Shown one piece after another: positions 50,771 to 57,531 of a stretch of DNA of 64,000 nucleotides. The position numbers and the translations under genes were made by a program. The notes beneath the pieces are model-generated. The model was not told the origin of the DNA, did not search any database, and was given only the letters and a program-made list of their open reading frames with translations. Source of the stretch: Xanthobacter aminoxidans (GTDB lineage: Bacteria; Pseudomonadota; Alphaproteobacteria; Rhizobiales; Xanthobacteraceae); assembly GCF_023571765.1 (NCBI RefSeq), contig NZ_JAMJXC010000013.1, forward strand, positions 1 through 64,000. Direction: 5' to 3'. The stretch's first letter is position 1. Each line of letters opens with the position of its first letter.

Positions 50771-50998
50771 ATGGAACCGAATTGCGAGAAACACCCGCTG
50801 CACCGGGGAACCTACATCGTCTATGACGCCGCAGGCTTCGCTTTCCGCGCCTACAAGGTTGGGAAGACGTGGTGGGCCAAGCCCTCCCACTTGCGGGCCT
50901 CGGTGGATCGACGCATGCGCTGTGACGACACCTTGCGCGGACTGTGCCGGGAAATCGGTCGGTCTTATTGGGTGCCGCCTGCGGTCAACGCGAAATGA
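50771..50998 (+). CDS. Small early phage protein, possible stop-codon readthrough
   Basis: A 75-residue protein (MEPNCEKHPLHRGTYIVYDAAGFAFRAYKVGKTWWAKPSHLRASVD...), well preceded by GAGGAGAGGCG. The frame beyond its TGA stays open and coding-like for another 66 codons with no start codon near the beginning, so low-level readthrough into the next segment is possible. Function unknown. Confidence 0.6.
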   Translation: MEPNCEKHPLHRGTYIVYDAAGFAFRAYKVGKTWWAKPSHLRASVDRRMRCDDTLRGLCREIGRSYWVPPAVNAK

Positions 50999-51070
50999 CC
51001 ATGGAAGGCGCCGCTATGCGCCCGCATCCGCTATCCGGGCAAAAGCCCCATCCTATTCGGCACGACAACC

Positions 51071-51199
51071 GTGCGGCACGACGCGCCATTGCATGAGGTG
51101 CAAGCGGCTCTGGTCGCCAACATCGACGATTGCTTGCCGGGTGGGTGGGAAATCCTCTCACTGCTTCCCGGCGCCATCGTCTTCGTGCCGGAGGAATAG
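51071..51199 (+). CDS. Small phage protein or readthrough extension
   Basis: From GTG 51071 a 42-residue protein with IDDCLPGGWEILSLLPGAIVFVPEE at its end. The coding-like sequence actually extends upstream (IRYPGKSPILFGTTTV) without a normal start and in the same frame as the preceding gene. Either a non-canonical start, readthrough of TGA 50996-50998, or a decayed gene. Confidence 0.4.
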   Translation: MRHDAPLHEVQAALVANIDDCLPGGWEILSLLPGAIVFVPEE

Positions 51200-51241
51200 C
51201 CGCAATCTCAAGGGGCGAGGTGTGTCCTTGCCCCTTCGGAG

Positions 51242-51261
51242 TACGGCTGAACGGATTATCC
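51242..51261 (+). promoter_or_regulatory. Operator-like repeat, copy 5
   Basis: TACGGCTGAACGGATTATCC in the gap before the gene at 51275, 13 bases from its start codon. Confidence 0.6.
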
Positions 51262-51274
51262 GGGAGAACGAACT

Positions 51275-51565
51275 ATGTCTGCAACCGCCTTCGATCCGGC
51301 GCCGCCGGTCAACTGCCGCTATGGGGCGCCCATGGGCCGCCGAAGCAACGCCTATCTTGAAACTTGCGCCGGCCGGCTCCGGCTGGTCCGCGTCCCTCTC
51401 GATGCCGGGGGCTATGACAAGGGCGGGGCCTATTGGGGCCTGGGCGAGCCGCTTTATTGCGTCGCCGACCAGGACGGGAACACGGCTTACCTTCGGGCGA
51501 AGAGCCGGGAATATGCGAAATCCGTCATCCTGGCCGACTGGCCCGAAGCGGCGTTTTACAGGTGA
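51275..51565 (+). CDS. Early phage protein, unknown conserved type
   Basis: A 96-residue protein (MSATAFDPAPPVNCRYGAPMGRRSNAYLE...). The VNCRYGAPMGR start and GAYWGLGEPLYCVADQDG centre give the impression of a conserved small family common on phages and plasmids, and the C-terminus is helical (RAKSREYAKSVILADWP). I cannot name its role. Start has GGGAGAACGAACT upstream. Confidence 0.65.
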   Translation: MSATAFDPAPPVNCRYGAPMGRRSNAYLETCAGRLRLVRVPLDAGGYDKGGAYWGLGEPLYCVADQDGNTAYLRAKSREYAKSVILADWPEAAFYR

Positions 51566-51590
51566 GGTATGCGGGGAAGGGGGCGGAACG

Positions 51591-51611
51591 CATGAGTCAT
51601 TTTGACTCATG
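51591..51611. repeat. Perfect 9-bp dyad CATGAGTCA-TTT-TGACTCATG
   Basis: A palindrome with a three-base centre, 25 bases after the gene at 51275 ends. Length and symmetry suit a dimeric regulator's operator; as RNA it would be a short hairpin. Confidence 0.6.
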
Positions 51612-51623
51612 TGCCAGCAAAGT

Positions 51624-51666
51624 GGGCAGGTGTCTCTAATTTGCCACATACAAAGTACACCTGCCC
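51624..51666. repeat. 10-bp inverted repeat GGGCAGGTGT / ACACCTGCCC
   Basis: Perfect arms around a 23-base AT-richer loop, ending in CCTTTG. Together with the adjacent dyad it fills the gap before the gene at 51715. Could be a weak terminator or a regulator site. Confidence 0.55.
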
Positions 51667-51714
51667 CTTTGCGAGGGAACTAGATGATTTTCGTTCCCGA
51701 TCAGGGACTTTGAC

Positions 51715-51993
51715 ATGAACCAAGTGCATCACAGAGGCAGCACTTTTTTCCAGCCCGACCCGCGTTTCTATGAAACGGTGTGGGGGTTCCTCAACAGAAC
51801 GGAACCGCAGGCGCTGGAGGGTTTGGATGATTGGGAAGAGGCGTTGCTTGAAGACCAGCAGCGGGCCTTGGAGGCGGCGAGGGCGCAAGGCGTCCCCACC
51901 ATAGACCTCCCAGCCCCCGAATGGCTAGGCGCCCCTTCGGCCATAGCGTTCCCAACGGCATTCCTGTTGGACTTCTATCCGGCCAATCCGTAG
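51715..51993 (+). CDS. Early phage protein, unknown
   Basis: A 92-residue acidic protein (MNQVHHRGSTFFQPDPRFYETVWGFLNRTEPQALEGLDDWEEALLEDQQ...). A helical acidic centre with Trp/Phe residues could mimic nucleic acid or bind a basic partner; speculation only. Followed by the regulator gene. Confidence 0.55.
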   Translation: MNQVHHRGSTFFQPDPRFYETVWGFLNRTEPQALEGLDDWEEALLEDQQRALEAARAQGVPTIDLPAPEWLGAPSAIAFPTAFLLDFYPANP

Positions 51994-52023
51994 CCATCCC
52001 TCGACGTGTTCTCGCCGGTGTGG

Positions 52024-52043
52024 TACGTCTGGGCGGATAGTCT
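52024..52043 (+). promoter_or_regulatory. Operator-like repeat, copy 6, at the regulator start
   Basis: TACGTCTGGGCGGATAGTCT ends 15 bases before the preferred start codon of the winged-helix gene, consistent with autoregulation. Confidence 0.6.
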
Positions 52044-52058
52044 ATGGAGATGGATGAA

Positions 52059-52436
52059 ATGGCTGACCGTACTTTGACCGAACGTGAGGCCAAGGCCCTC
52101 ACCACCCTGACGACGGCGCTGGAAGCGCTGCACGACGTCCACGATGAAATGACCATCCGGACGGCGATCACCTTCCTGCGCCTCGCACTGGACCAAGGGA
52201 CCACGCAAAGCGATTTGGCTCGGTACTACGGATGGCCGAAGACCTCCGTCAACCGGAACATCAAGCTCCTACAGGACAAGGGGGTTCGAGGAAACCCAGG
52301 CTTGGGGCTTCTCGACCTCCGTGCCGATGACGTTGACGAGCGAGCAAAGCCCGTTGGCGTTAGCCCCAAGGGTGCGAGGCTCATACGCACCCTGGACCAC
52401 ATACTCTCGGGAGTAACAGAAGGTGGCAATTCGTGA
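52059..52436 (+). CDS. MarR-like winged-helix regulator, candidate phage repressor
   Basis: A 125-residue protein (MADRTLTEREAKALTTL). Residues ~30-90 form a winged helix: DEMTIRTAITFLRLALDQGTTQSDLARYYGWPKTSVNRNIKLLQDKG, with recognition helix PKTSVNRNIKLLQD, then the wing (GNPGLGLLDLR) and a last helix ARLIRTLDHIL. Its place next to the integrase and an operator-like repeat at its own start make it the best candidate for the immunity repressor. Upstream in-frame ATGs at 52044 and 52050 are possible; 52059 has the better ribosome-binding spacing. Its 3' end overlaps the integrase start. Confidence 0.75.
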   Translation: MADRTLTEREAKALTTLTTALEALHDVHDEMTIRTAITFLRLALDQGTTQSDLARYYGWPKTSVNRNIKLLQDKGVRGNPGLGLLDLRADDVDERAKPVGVSPKGARLIRTLDHILSGVTEGGNS

Positions 52437-53466
52437 GAAGGGCGGGAAATTTCTCGCCGACTTCATGGTGGACGGGACGCGCTACCGTGAGGTGTTCGGT
52501 TCGCGTCCGGAGGCGGAGGCGTGGGAGCTGAAATGCCGCGCCGCGCTCAAGCTGGGCCAGCCGGTGCCCCGGAAGGAGTTCAACCCGGCTGTCGCGGCGG
52601 GAGGTCTCCGCACAATGCGGGGGCTCATGGAGCACGTTTGCAAGGTCCACTGGAAGGACGCCAAGTCGGCGGCCGATCAGTTGCGAAACGCGAAGCGCTT
52701 CGTGGACTTCGTGGGCGGCAACATCCCGCCGGCCTCCGCCTTCACGGTGGAGAACCTGGGCGCCTTCGTCGAGATGCTGAAGACCTCGGGATGCTCGAAT
52801 GGCACCGTCAACCGCTATCTATCGAACGTCTCGAAGATGGCGAGCGTGGCGCTGAAGGCGGACCGGATCACCAAGATGCCGGAAATCCCCTGGCAGAAGG
52901 AGGGGCCGGGCCGCACCATCGCTTTCACGCGGGACGAGGTGGAAGCGATCATCAAGCTCGCGACCCGCTGGGGCTATCAGCGGGAGGCGGATATGTTCCA
53001 GTTCCTCATAGACACGGGCTGTCGCCTGGGGGAGCTGACCAAGGTCCGGTGGGGGGACTTCAACGCCGACCTCACGGCCGTGACGTTCGCTCGTGACATC
53101 ACCAAGACGTCGCATGACCGGACCATTCCGCTCTTCCCCACCACCACGGAAGTGATGAAGCGATGCCGCCTCGTCACGGGTGACCTGGAGCGCCCCTTCC
53201 AGGACACTTCACCGGCCCGGCTGCGGAAGGTGTGGTACCGCATAAAGGAGAAACTGAAGCTCCCGGATGAAACCACAATCCACACCCTCCGCCACACCCG
53301 GTGCACGTGGTTTGCTCTGGAGGGGTGGGACTTCTGGCGCATCCAGAAATGGATGGGGCATTCGTCCCTTGCGACAACTCGCCGCTACACGAACTTGGTG
53401 CCTAATGACCTCGACGCCATGGTCCACGGGCGGGACGACTCGCATTTGTCACCGGATCAGCGGTGA
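52423..53466 (+). CDS. Tyrosine recombinase (phage integrase)
   Basis: Integrates and excises the prophage at tRNA-Cys. 347 residues from GTG 52423. N-terminal arm-binding region (MAIREKGGKFLADFMVDGTRYREVF), a SAM-like core-binding domain (~65-155), and the catalytic domain with Arg ~201 (TGCRLGELTKVRW), Lys in the TKTSHDR hairpin, H-x-x-R at ~287-290 (HTLRHTR), His ~313 (GHSSLATT) and nucleophile Tyr ~322 (RRYTNL). 102 bases from attR; arm-type repeats lie between. Confidence 0.97.
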   Translation: MAIREKGGKFLADFMVDGTRYREVFGSRPEAEAWELKCRAALKLGQPVPRKEFNPAVAAGGLRTMRGLMEHVCKVHWKDAKSAADQLRNAKRFVDFVGGNIPPASAFTVENLGAFVEMLKTSGCSNGTVNRYLSNVSKMASVALKADRITKMPEIPWQKEGPGRTIAFTRDEVEAIIKLATRWGYQREADMFQFLIDTGCRLGELTKVRWGDFNADLTAVTFARDITKTSHDRTIPLFPTTTEVMKRCRLVTGDLERPFQDTSPARLRKVWYRIKEKLKLPDETTIHTLRHTRCTWFALEGWDFWRIQKWMGHSSLATTRRYTNLVPNDLDAMVHGRDDSHLSPDQR

Positions 53467-53512
53467 CAAATCCCGGTGACAAAACCAGCAAACGGCCACA
53501 ATCGGTGACAAA
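53445..53512. other. Right arm-type sites: cluster of CGGTGACAAA repeats
   Basis: Exact CGGTGACAAA at 53461-53470, 53474-53483 and 53503-53512, and an inverted copy at 53445-53454. They lie between the integrase active-site codons and attR, with partner sites on the other side of attL (11145-11170). This is the spacing expected for integrase arm sites. Confidence 0.65.
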
Positions 53513-53541
53513 GCGTGGCAGCGCTAAGTCACTGAAATGAT

Positions 53542-53615
53542 TGGAGGCCACGGCCAGAATCGAACTGGCGTACACGGATTTGCAGTCCGCTGCGTAACCA
53601 CTCCGCCACGTGGCC
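53542..53615 (-). tRNA. tRNA-Cys (GCA), reconstituted at attR
   Basis: Minus-strand cloverleaf of 74 nt with encoded CCA: acceptor GGCCACG/CGTGGCC, anticodon loop CTGCAAA giving GCA, T-arm GCCAG TTCGATT CTGGC. The 5' half (53586-53615) is host sequence; the 3' part up to 53585 came with the phage, so the gene stays functional after integration. Confidence 0.95.
53569..53585. other. attR core (17 bp)
   Basis: CGTACACGGATTTGCAG, identical to attL at 11018-11034, within the anticodon arm of the intact tRNA-Cys. Confidence 0.9.
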
Positions 53616-53698
53616 TCACGAGCGCGTGTTCTTAAGGCGTTCGCCCAGACCGCGCAAGCACCGGTTCGGATTGTCCCCGTCTTCGCAAACGCGGTGGG

Positions 53699-54679
53699 TC
53701 AGCGCAGGGCGTGCCGCAGGAGCCGGCGGGCGACACTGGTCAACGGTCCGGCGAGCGTGGCCTCGATCAGCGGTCCCACAAGCCTGATCCGCATCTGCAC
53801 GCTTTTCTTCATGTGGGGCGCTACCGCTTTCAGGTCGTCCCAGGCGCGGAGGGCGCGGGCGAAGTCGGCGGCCTTCGAGGCTTGCAGGAACTCGCTGCGC
53901 AGGATGCTGGTGAAGCGGGGGGCAATCACATCCCGGCCCCAGAAGAGCCCTAGGCGGGGTTCGTCCGGATGCGCCTCAATGAGCTTGTGGAAATAGATCA
54001 TCCGCGAGCGCCCCATGCGGGCGCTGAAGGAGGTCGATTCCGGATAGATGCGCCACATGGTGACGGACTTGTCGAGATAGCAGCTCTTCACGCCCATGGA
54101 GTACAGGCGGACGAACAGGTCGTCGTCCTCGTAGCCGGACAGGCGCTCGTCGAACAGGCCCGCGTCGAGCATGGCCTGCCGGTCCACCAGCGAAGCGCCC
54201 GGCAGGATGAACATGTCGTGTTGCAGGCACTGCATCAGGGACCGCTTGGGATGCGGCGTGGGGACCTGATCCAGGCAATGCTCTGTAATGAGGCGGCCGT
54301 TCCGGTCGATCTGGTCGAGGTTGCCGTAAACCAGCCCGAGCCGACGAATCTCGGCGTCGACGAACGGCTGGTGCAGCGCCGCCAGATGATCCTCGTACCA
54401 GATGTCGTCCTGATCCAGCAGCGCGATGTGGGAACACGTGGTCGAGCGGATGGCCAGATTGCGCGCGGACGACTGCCCGCCATTCGGCTTGTGCAGCAGG
54501 CGCACGGGATGATGACGCGCGACTTCCTCGACGATGGCGGGGCCCTCGTCGGTGGAGCCGTCGTTGACGACGATCACCTCATCAGCCGGTCGGGTCTGGC
54601 CCAGTACGCTGTGGAGCGCCGCTTCAATGAACGGTGCGCCATTATAGAGTGGAATGACCGCAGCAATCCTAATCGACAA
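53699..54679 (-). CDS. Glycosyltransferase family 2
   Basis: Transfers a sugar from a nucleotide-sugar donor to a glycan acceptor, probably for surface polysaccharide. 326 residues with a GT-A fold start: IAAVIPLYNGAPFIEAALHSVLGQTRPADEVIVVNDGSTDEG, GGQSSARNLAI, the DQDD metal-binding motif (LLDQDDIWY), and GYEDDDLFVRLYSMG. The C-terminal ~80 residues are helical. Stands alone, convergent to the prophage end. Confidence 0.9.
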   Translation of the reverse strand: MSIRIAAVIPLYNGAPFIEAALHSVLGQTRPADEVIVVNDGSTDEGPAIVEEVARHHPVRLLHKPNGGQSSARNLAIRSTTCSHIALLDQDDIWYEDHLAALHQPFVDAEIRRLGLVYGNLDQIDRNGRLITEHCLDQVPTPHPKRSLMQCLQHDMFILPGASLVDRQAMLDAGLFDERLSGYEDDDLFVRLYSMGVKSCYLDKSVTMWRIYPESTSFSARMGRSRMIYFHKLIEAHPDEPRLGLFWGRDVIAPRFTSILRSEFLQASKAADFARALRAWDDLKAVAPHMKKSVQMRIRLVGPLIEATLAGPLTSVARRLLRHALR

Positions 54680-55095
54680 TCGGCGGCTTCCTCGTCAGCG
54701 CTCGCATCGGCGAACCATTGGCCCACCGCCCCTTTTACCCAAGGGAAGAATGTGCGTCGAGGGGGCGGGTGGTTCCGAGTACCGCATCGGCCGGTTTCGT
54801 CGGGTTCAAAGTGCTTTCGAGCACATCCCGGAAAAGGGGCGCGCCGTCACAAAATGGAATCACCACCGCTGCGGTTGCGGCGAGACTTCACATGCAACCA
54901 ACTTCCAATTGCGTATATAAATCGCAGCATCCGAAGGTATCAAAAGTGGTAAATGGTGGCCGCAGCTCATAGATCCAAGGCGAAATCTCTCCACCGCGCC
55001 GGGCGTTACTAAGTCGCAACATTTTCAGCTATCGACACAAGCGTGGAGTGCCCTATACCGGTACCGCCCAAAGGGCTGTCAAATCGGGGGCTGCC
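54680..55095. other. Intergenic region between divergent genes
   Basis: About 415 bases without a convincing gene, noticeably more AT-rich near 54890-55030 (TATATAAAT, ACATTTTCAG). It should hold divergent promoters for the glycosyltransferase and the CBM protein; no confident -35/-10 pair was seen. Confidence 0.5.
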
Positions 55096-56781
55096 ATGAG
55101 GATTCTTCACGCCACGTCCATCGCACTGGTGTCCGCCTTCACCCCATGGCTAGCAGGATCGGCATGGGCCCAGTCCTGCCCTGCAGCCTGGAACTCGTCA
55201 TCGGTCTACACGGCGGGCGCGCAGGCCAGCGAAAACGGCATCATCTACCGTGCCAATTGGTGGACCCAGAATCAGGACCCCGCCACCAACAATGGGGGAT
55301 CAGGCACCGGGCAGCCGTGGACCCAGTCCGGATCGTGCTCCAGTTGCACCGCTGTGCCGCCGGTCCCCAAGGGCCTCGCCGCGTCCGGCACCACCGGCAA
55401 CGCGACGACGCTGACATGGACCCCGGTGACGGTCGCGAACTGCACCATATCCGCCTACCAGATCTATATGAATGGCGCCCTGACGACGACCTCGTCCGGC
55501 GCCAGCGTGACGGTGTCGGGCCTGACGCCGCTCACCTCCTACAGCTTTGCCGTTGCAGCGGTCGATTCGGTCGGTGCGTCGGCCAAATCGGCGCCGGTCA
55601 CCGTCACCACCCTCAGTGGCCCGCCGCCCAGCACGGCCAGCACAGGGACGATCAATTTCCATCTGCTGCTGGGTGTCGGCACCGCCCAGGACTCGCTCAC
55701 CCTCACAGGTGGGAATTACGACGACCTGATCATGTCAAATATCGTCGCCGGCGTGCTGCTGGGCCATCTCATCGATGAAGGCTTTCCCGGCATCCAGTAC
55801 AACAAGGATTATCTCTACGGATCGATCTTCGCCCAGCTGCTTCAGGAAAATATCGCGACCCAATACTATAAGTCGAGCAGCGACCTCATTGATCCGAATG
55901 CAAACCAGCAGGCGGTCATGGGCGTCGGCCAGGGCGGCCCGTACCAGATCAACAACTATGCCGCCGACATGGTCTCCGGCAGCTACCAGCCCAAGGGCCA
56001 TTCGCTCATAAATTATGTGGCGATCCAGAAGAATATCGGCTTCACCATGGCCAATGCGGCCACACAATACACCAAGGCGACGCCGGCCTCCTTCAACAAC
56101 AAATACTATGGCCCGGCCCTGGTGGCCTACTTCCACTACAACGACCTGGTTGCGCTGAACGTCACCGGAAAGGGCGCGGGAGGCTGGACCACCCCGTGGG
56201 AGCCGGCCTTCGATACGGCGCTCAAGAACTTCACGACACTGCCGAACAGCTTCCTCGATGTGATCCTGAACGTCGCCTACAATCAGGGCTTCTACGGACC
56301 GCTCGTGTCCCGCTACAGCAATCTCGGCGCCACGGCGACGGCCGCGACCGTCACATCGGTGAACAGCTATAGTTCAGCCTGGGGAAGCTCGGATACCTAC
56401 GTTCAGTATCCGTATCAGGTCCATTATTACCTGGACCAGCTCTACAACAACCCGATCCCGACCACGAGCCCGTCCCTGAAGACCACGCCGACCAACAGCG
56501 TCGTCTTCAACATGAGCGCGCTGGCCAACGTTTTCTCGAGGGTTGCCCAGACCCTGTCCTATTCCAACGGCACCAACCCCGCGCAGTTCTACACCGCAGC
56601 ACAGGCGAACGCGGCGTTCTCGTCGGCGCTGACCAAGCTCAAGGTCGCAAGCTCGGCCAAGCTTGACCTGAGCAAGGCAACGGCCCGGGCGACCATCTTC
56701 TCCGTCATCGACGCGGCGCTTGCCAACCTCGAAGCCGCGAGCGGCATGAAGTTCATCAGCACCACTGACAAGCAACTCTGA
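55096..56781 (+). CDS. Secreted CBM5/12-FnIII protein with unknown C-terminal domain
   Basis: A 561-residue exported protein starting at ATG 55096 with a signal peptide (ILHATSIALVSAFTPWLAGSAWAQ). Residues ~25-70 are a carbohydrate-binding module of chitinase type 5/12 (WNSSSVYTAGAQASENGIIYRANWWTQNQDP). Residues ~90-180 are an FnIII domain. The last ~370 residues (GTINFHLLLGVGTAQDSLTLTGGNYDD..., ESGGPYQINNYAADM-like GQGGPYQINNYAADM, YNQGFYGPLVSRY) have a lysozyme/transglycosylase-like feel but I cannot assign a family. Likely a chitin- or peptidoglycan-active secreted enzyme. Confidence 0.78.
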   Translation: MRILHATSIALVSAFTPWLAGSAWAQSCPAAWNSSSVYTAGAQASENGIIYRANWWTQNQDPATNNGGSGTGQPWTQSGSCSSCTAVPPVPKGLAASGTTGNATTLTWTPVTVANCTISAYQIYMNGALTTTSSGASVTVSGLTPLTSYSFAVAAVDSVGASAKSAPVTVTTLSGPPPSTASTGTINFHLLLGVGTAQDSLTLTGGNYDDLIMSNIVAGVLLGHLIDEGFPGIQYNKDYLYGSIFAQLLQENIATQYYKSSSDLIDPNANQQAVMGVGQGGPYQINNYAADMVSGSYQPKGHSLINYVAIQKNIGFTMANAATQYTKATPASFNNKYYGPALVAYFHYNDLVALNVTGKGAGGWTTPWEPAFDTALKNFTTLPNSFLDVILNVAYNQGFYGPLVSRYSNLGATATAATVTSVNSYSSAWGSSDTYVQYPYQVHYYLDQLYNNPIPTTSPSLKTTPTNSVVFNMSALANVFSRVAQTLSYSNGTNPAQFYTAAQANAAFSSALTKLKVASSAKLDLSKATARATIFSVIDAALANLEAASGMKFISTTDKQL

Positions 56782-56832
56782 TGCACGTCCGGAAGGCGGG
56801 GGGCGGGTTTTCCCGCAGGCTCCGCCTTCCGC

Positions 56833-57288
56833 TCAGCTGTTGCCGTAGGGGATGATGCGCGTGGTGTCCTCGCCCTTGTGGAAGGCGATGGCGAGGCGGA
56901 AGCTGTGCGCCATCCGCTCGGCATGGGCGATGGCCTGCTGGGCTGCATCGGGCGGCAATACCTCAAGGGCGGTCGGGCGGAACAGGGCGAGCCAGCGCGC
57001 GAATTGCGGTTCGCCCGCATCGCTGCCGAGCGCCAGGTGCGGCGGCAGGGGGCGGCCTTCGTAGCGGCCGGACTTCAGCAGCACCGAGGACCAGAAGTCG
57101 CACATCTTGGCGAGATGGACCGGCCAGGCCTCGTCGGCGATGCGACCGCCGAAGATGGGGCCGAGCAGGGCGTCCTTTTGCACGCGCGCATAGAAAGTAT
57201 GGACCAGACGACGGACCGCGGCTTCGTCGAGCCCCTCGGGCTGCGGTTCCTGCGATGCAGGCGGGGAGGGGATGTTGGTTGCCGTCAT
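56833..57288 (-). CDS. Group III truncated haemoglobin
   Basis: A 151-residue 2-on-2 globin. LDEAAVRRLVHTFYARVQKDALLGPIF, then WPVHLAKMCDFWSSVLLKSGRYEGRPLPPHLAL with the proximal region and the group III signature WSSVLL..GRYEGRPL, and FRLAIAF near the end. Such proteins bind O2, NO or peroxide; the exact role in this organism is unknown. Confidence 0.9.
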   Translation of the reverse strand: MTATNIPSPPASQEPQPEGLDEAAVRRLVHTFYARVQKDALLGPIFGGRIADEAWPVHLAKMCDFWSSVLLKSGRYEGRPLPPHLALGSDAGEPQFARWLALFRPTALEVLPPDAAQQAIAHAERMAHSFRLAIAFHKGEDTTRIIPYGNS

Positions 57289-57531
57289 GCGTCGCGCCTC
57301 CTCGGCTGCGGCCGGTGCGCGGGTCGATCCGCGCGTTCGTCAGGGTTGAGGACACTCCCGCCGCTGCCGGCCGGGAACCATGCGACTTGCGGCCACATGA
57401 GCCCGTCCGCGCAGCCGCCGCTCCCGAGGGGCGCCTTGCAAAAGGGGCGGCAATATGGCTCTTGAGCCCGACGGCACGGGATACGCCTCCGCTGAGCGCC
57501 CCGGGCCAAGGGGATGGCCGGAGACGGGAAA

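Larger units (their letters stand above)
11018..53585. mobile_element. Temperate T7-like (podovirus) prophage integrated in tRNA-Cys
   Basis: About 42.6 kb bounded by 17-bp direct repeats (CGTACACGGATTTGCAG) in the anticodon arm of tRNA-Cys, with a tyrosine integrase beside the right end. Every gene is on the + strand and follows T7 order: RNA polymerase, ssDNA-binding protein, endonuclease I, primase-helicase, DNA polymerase, exonuclease, portal, scaffold, capsid, tail tube, internal virion proteins, tail fibre, terminases. No core gene is visibly broken, except that the primase zinc domain has an odd start. The element therefore looks inducible. Confidence 0.95.
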
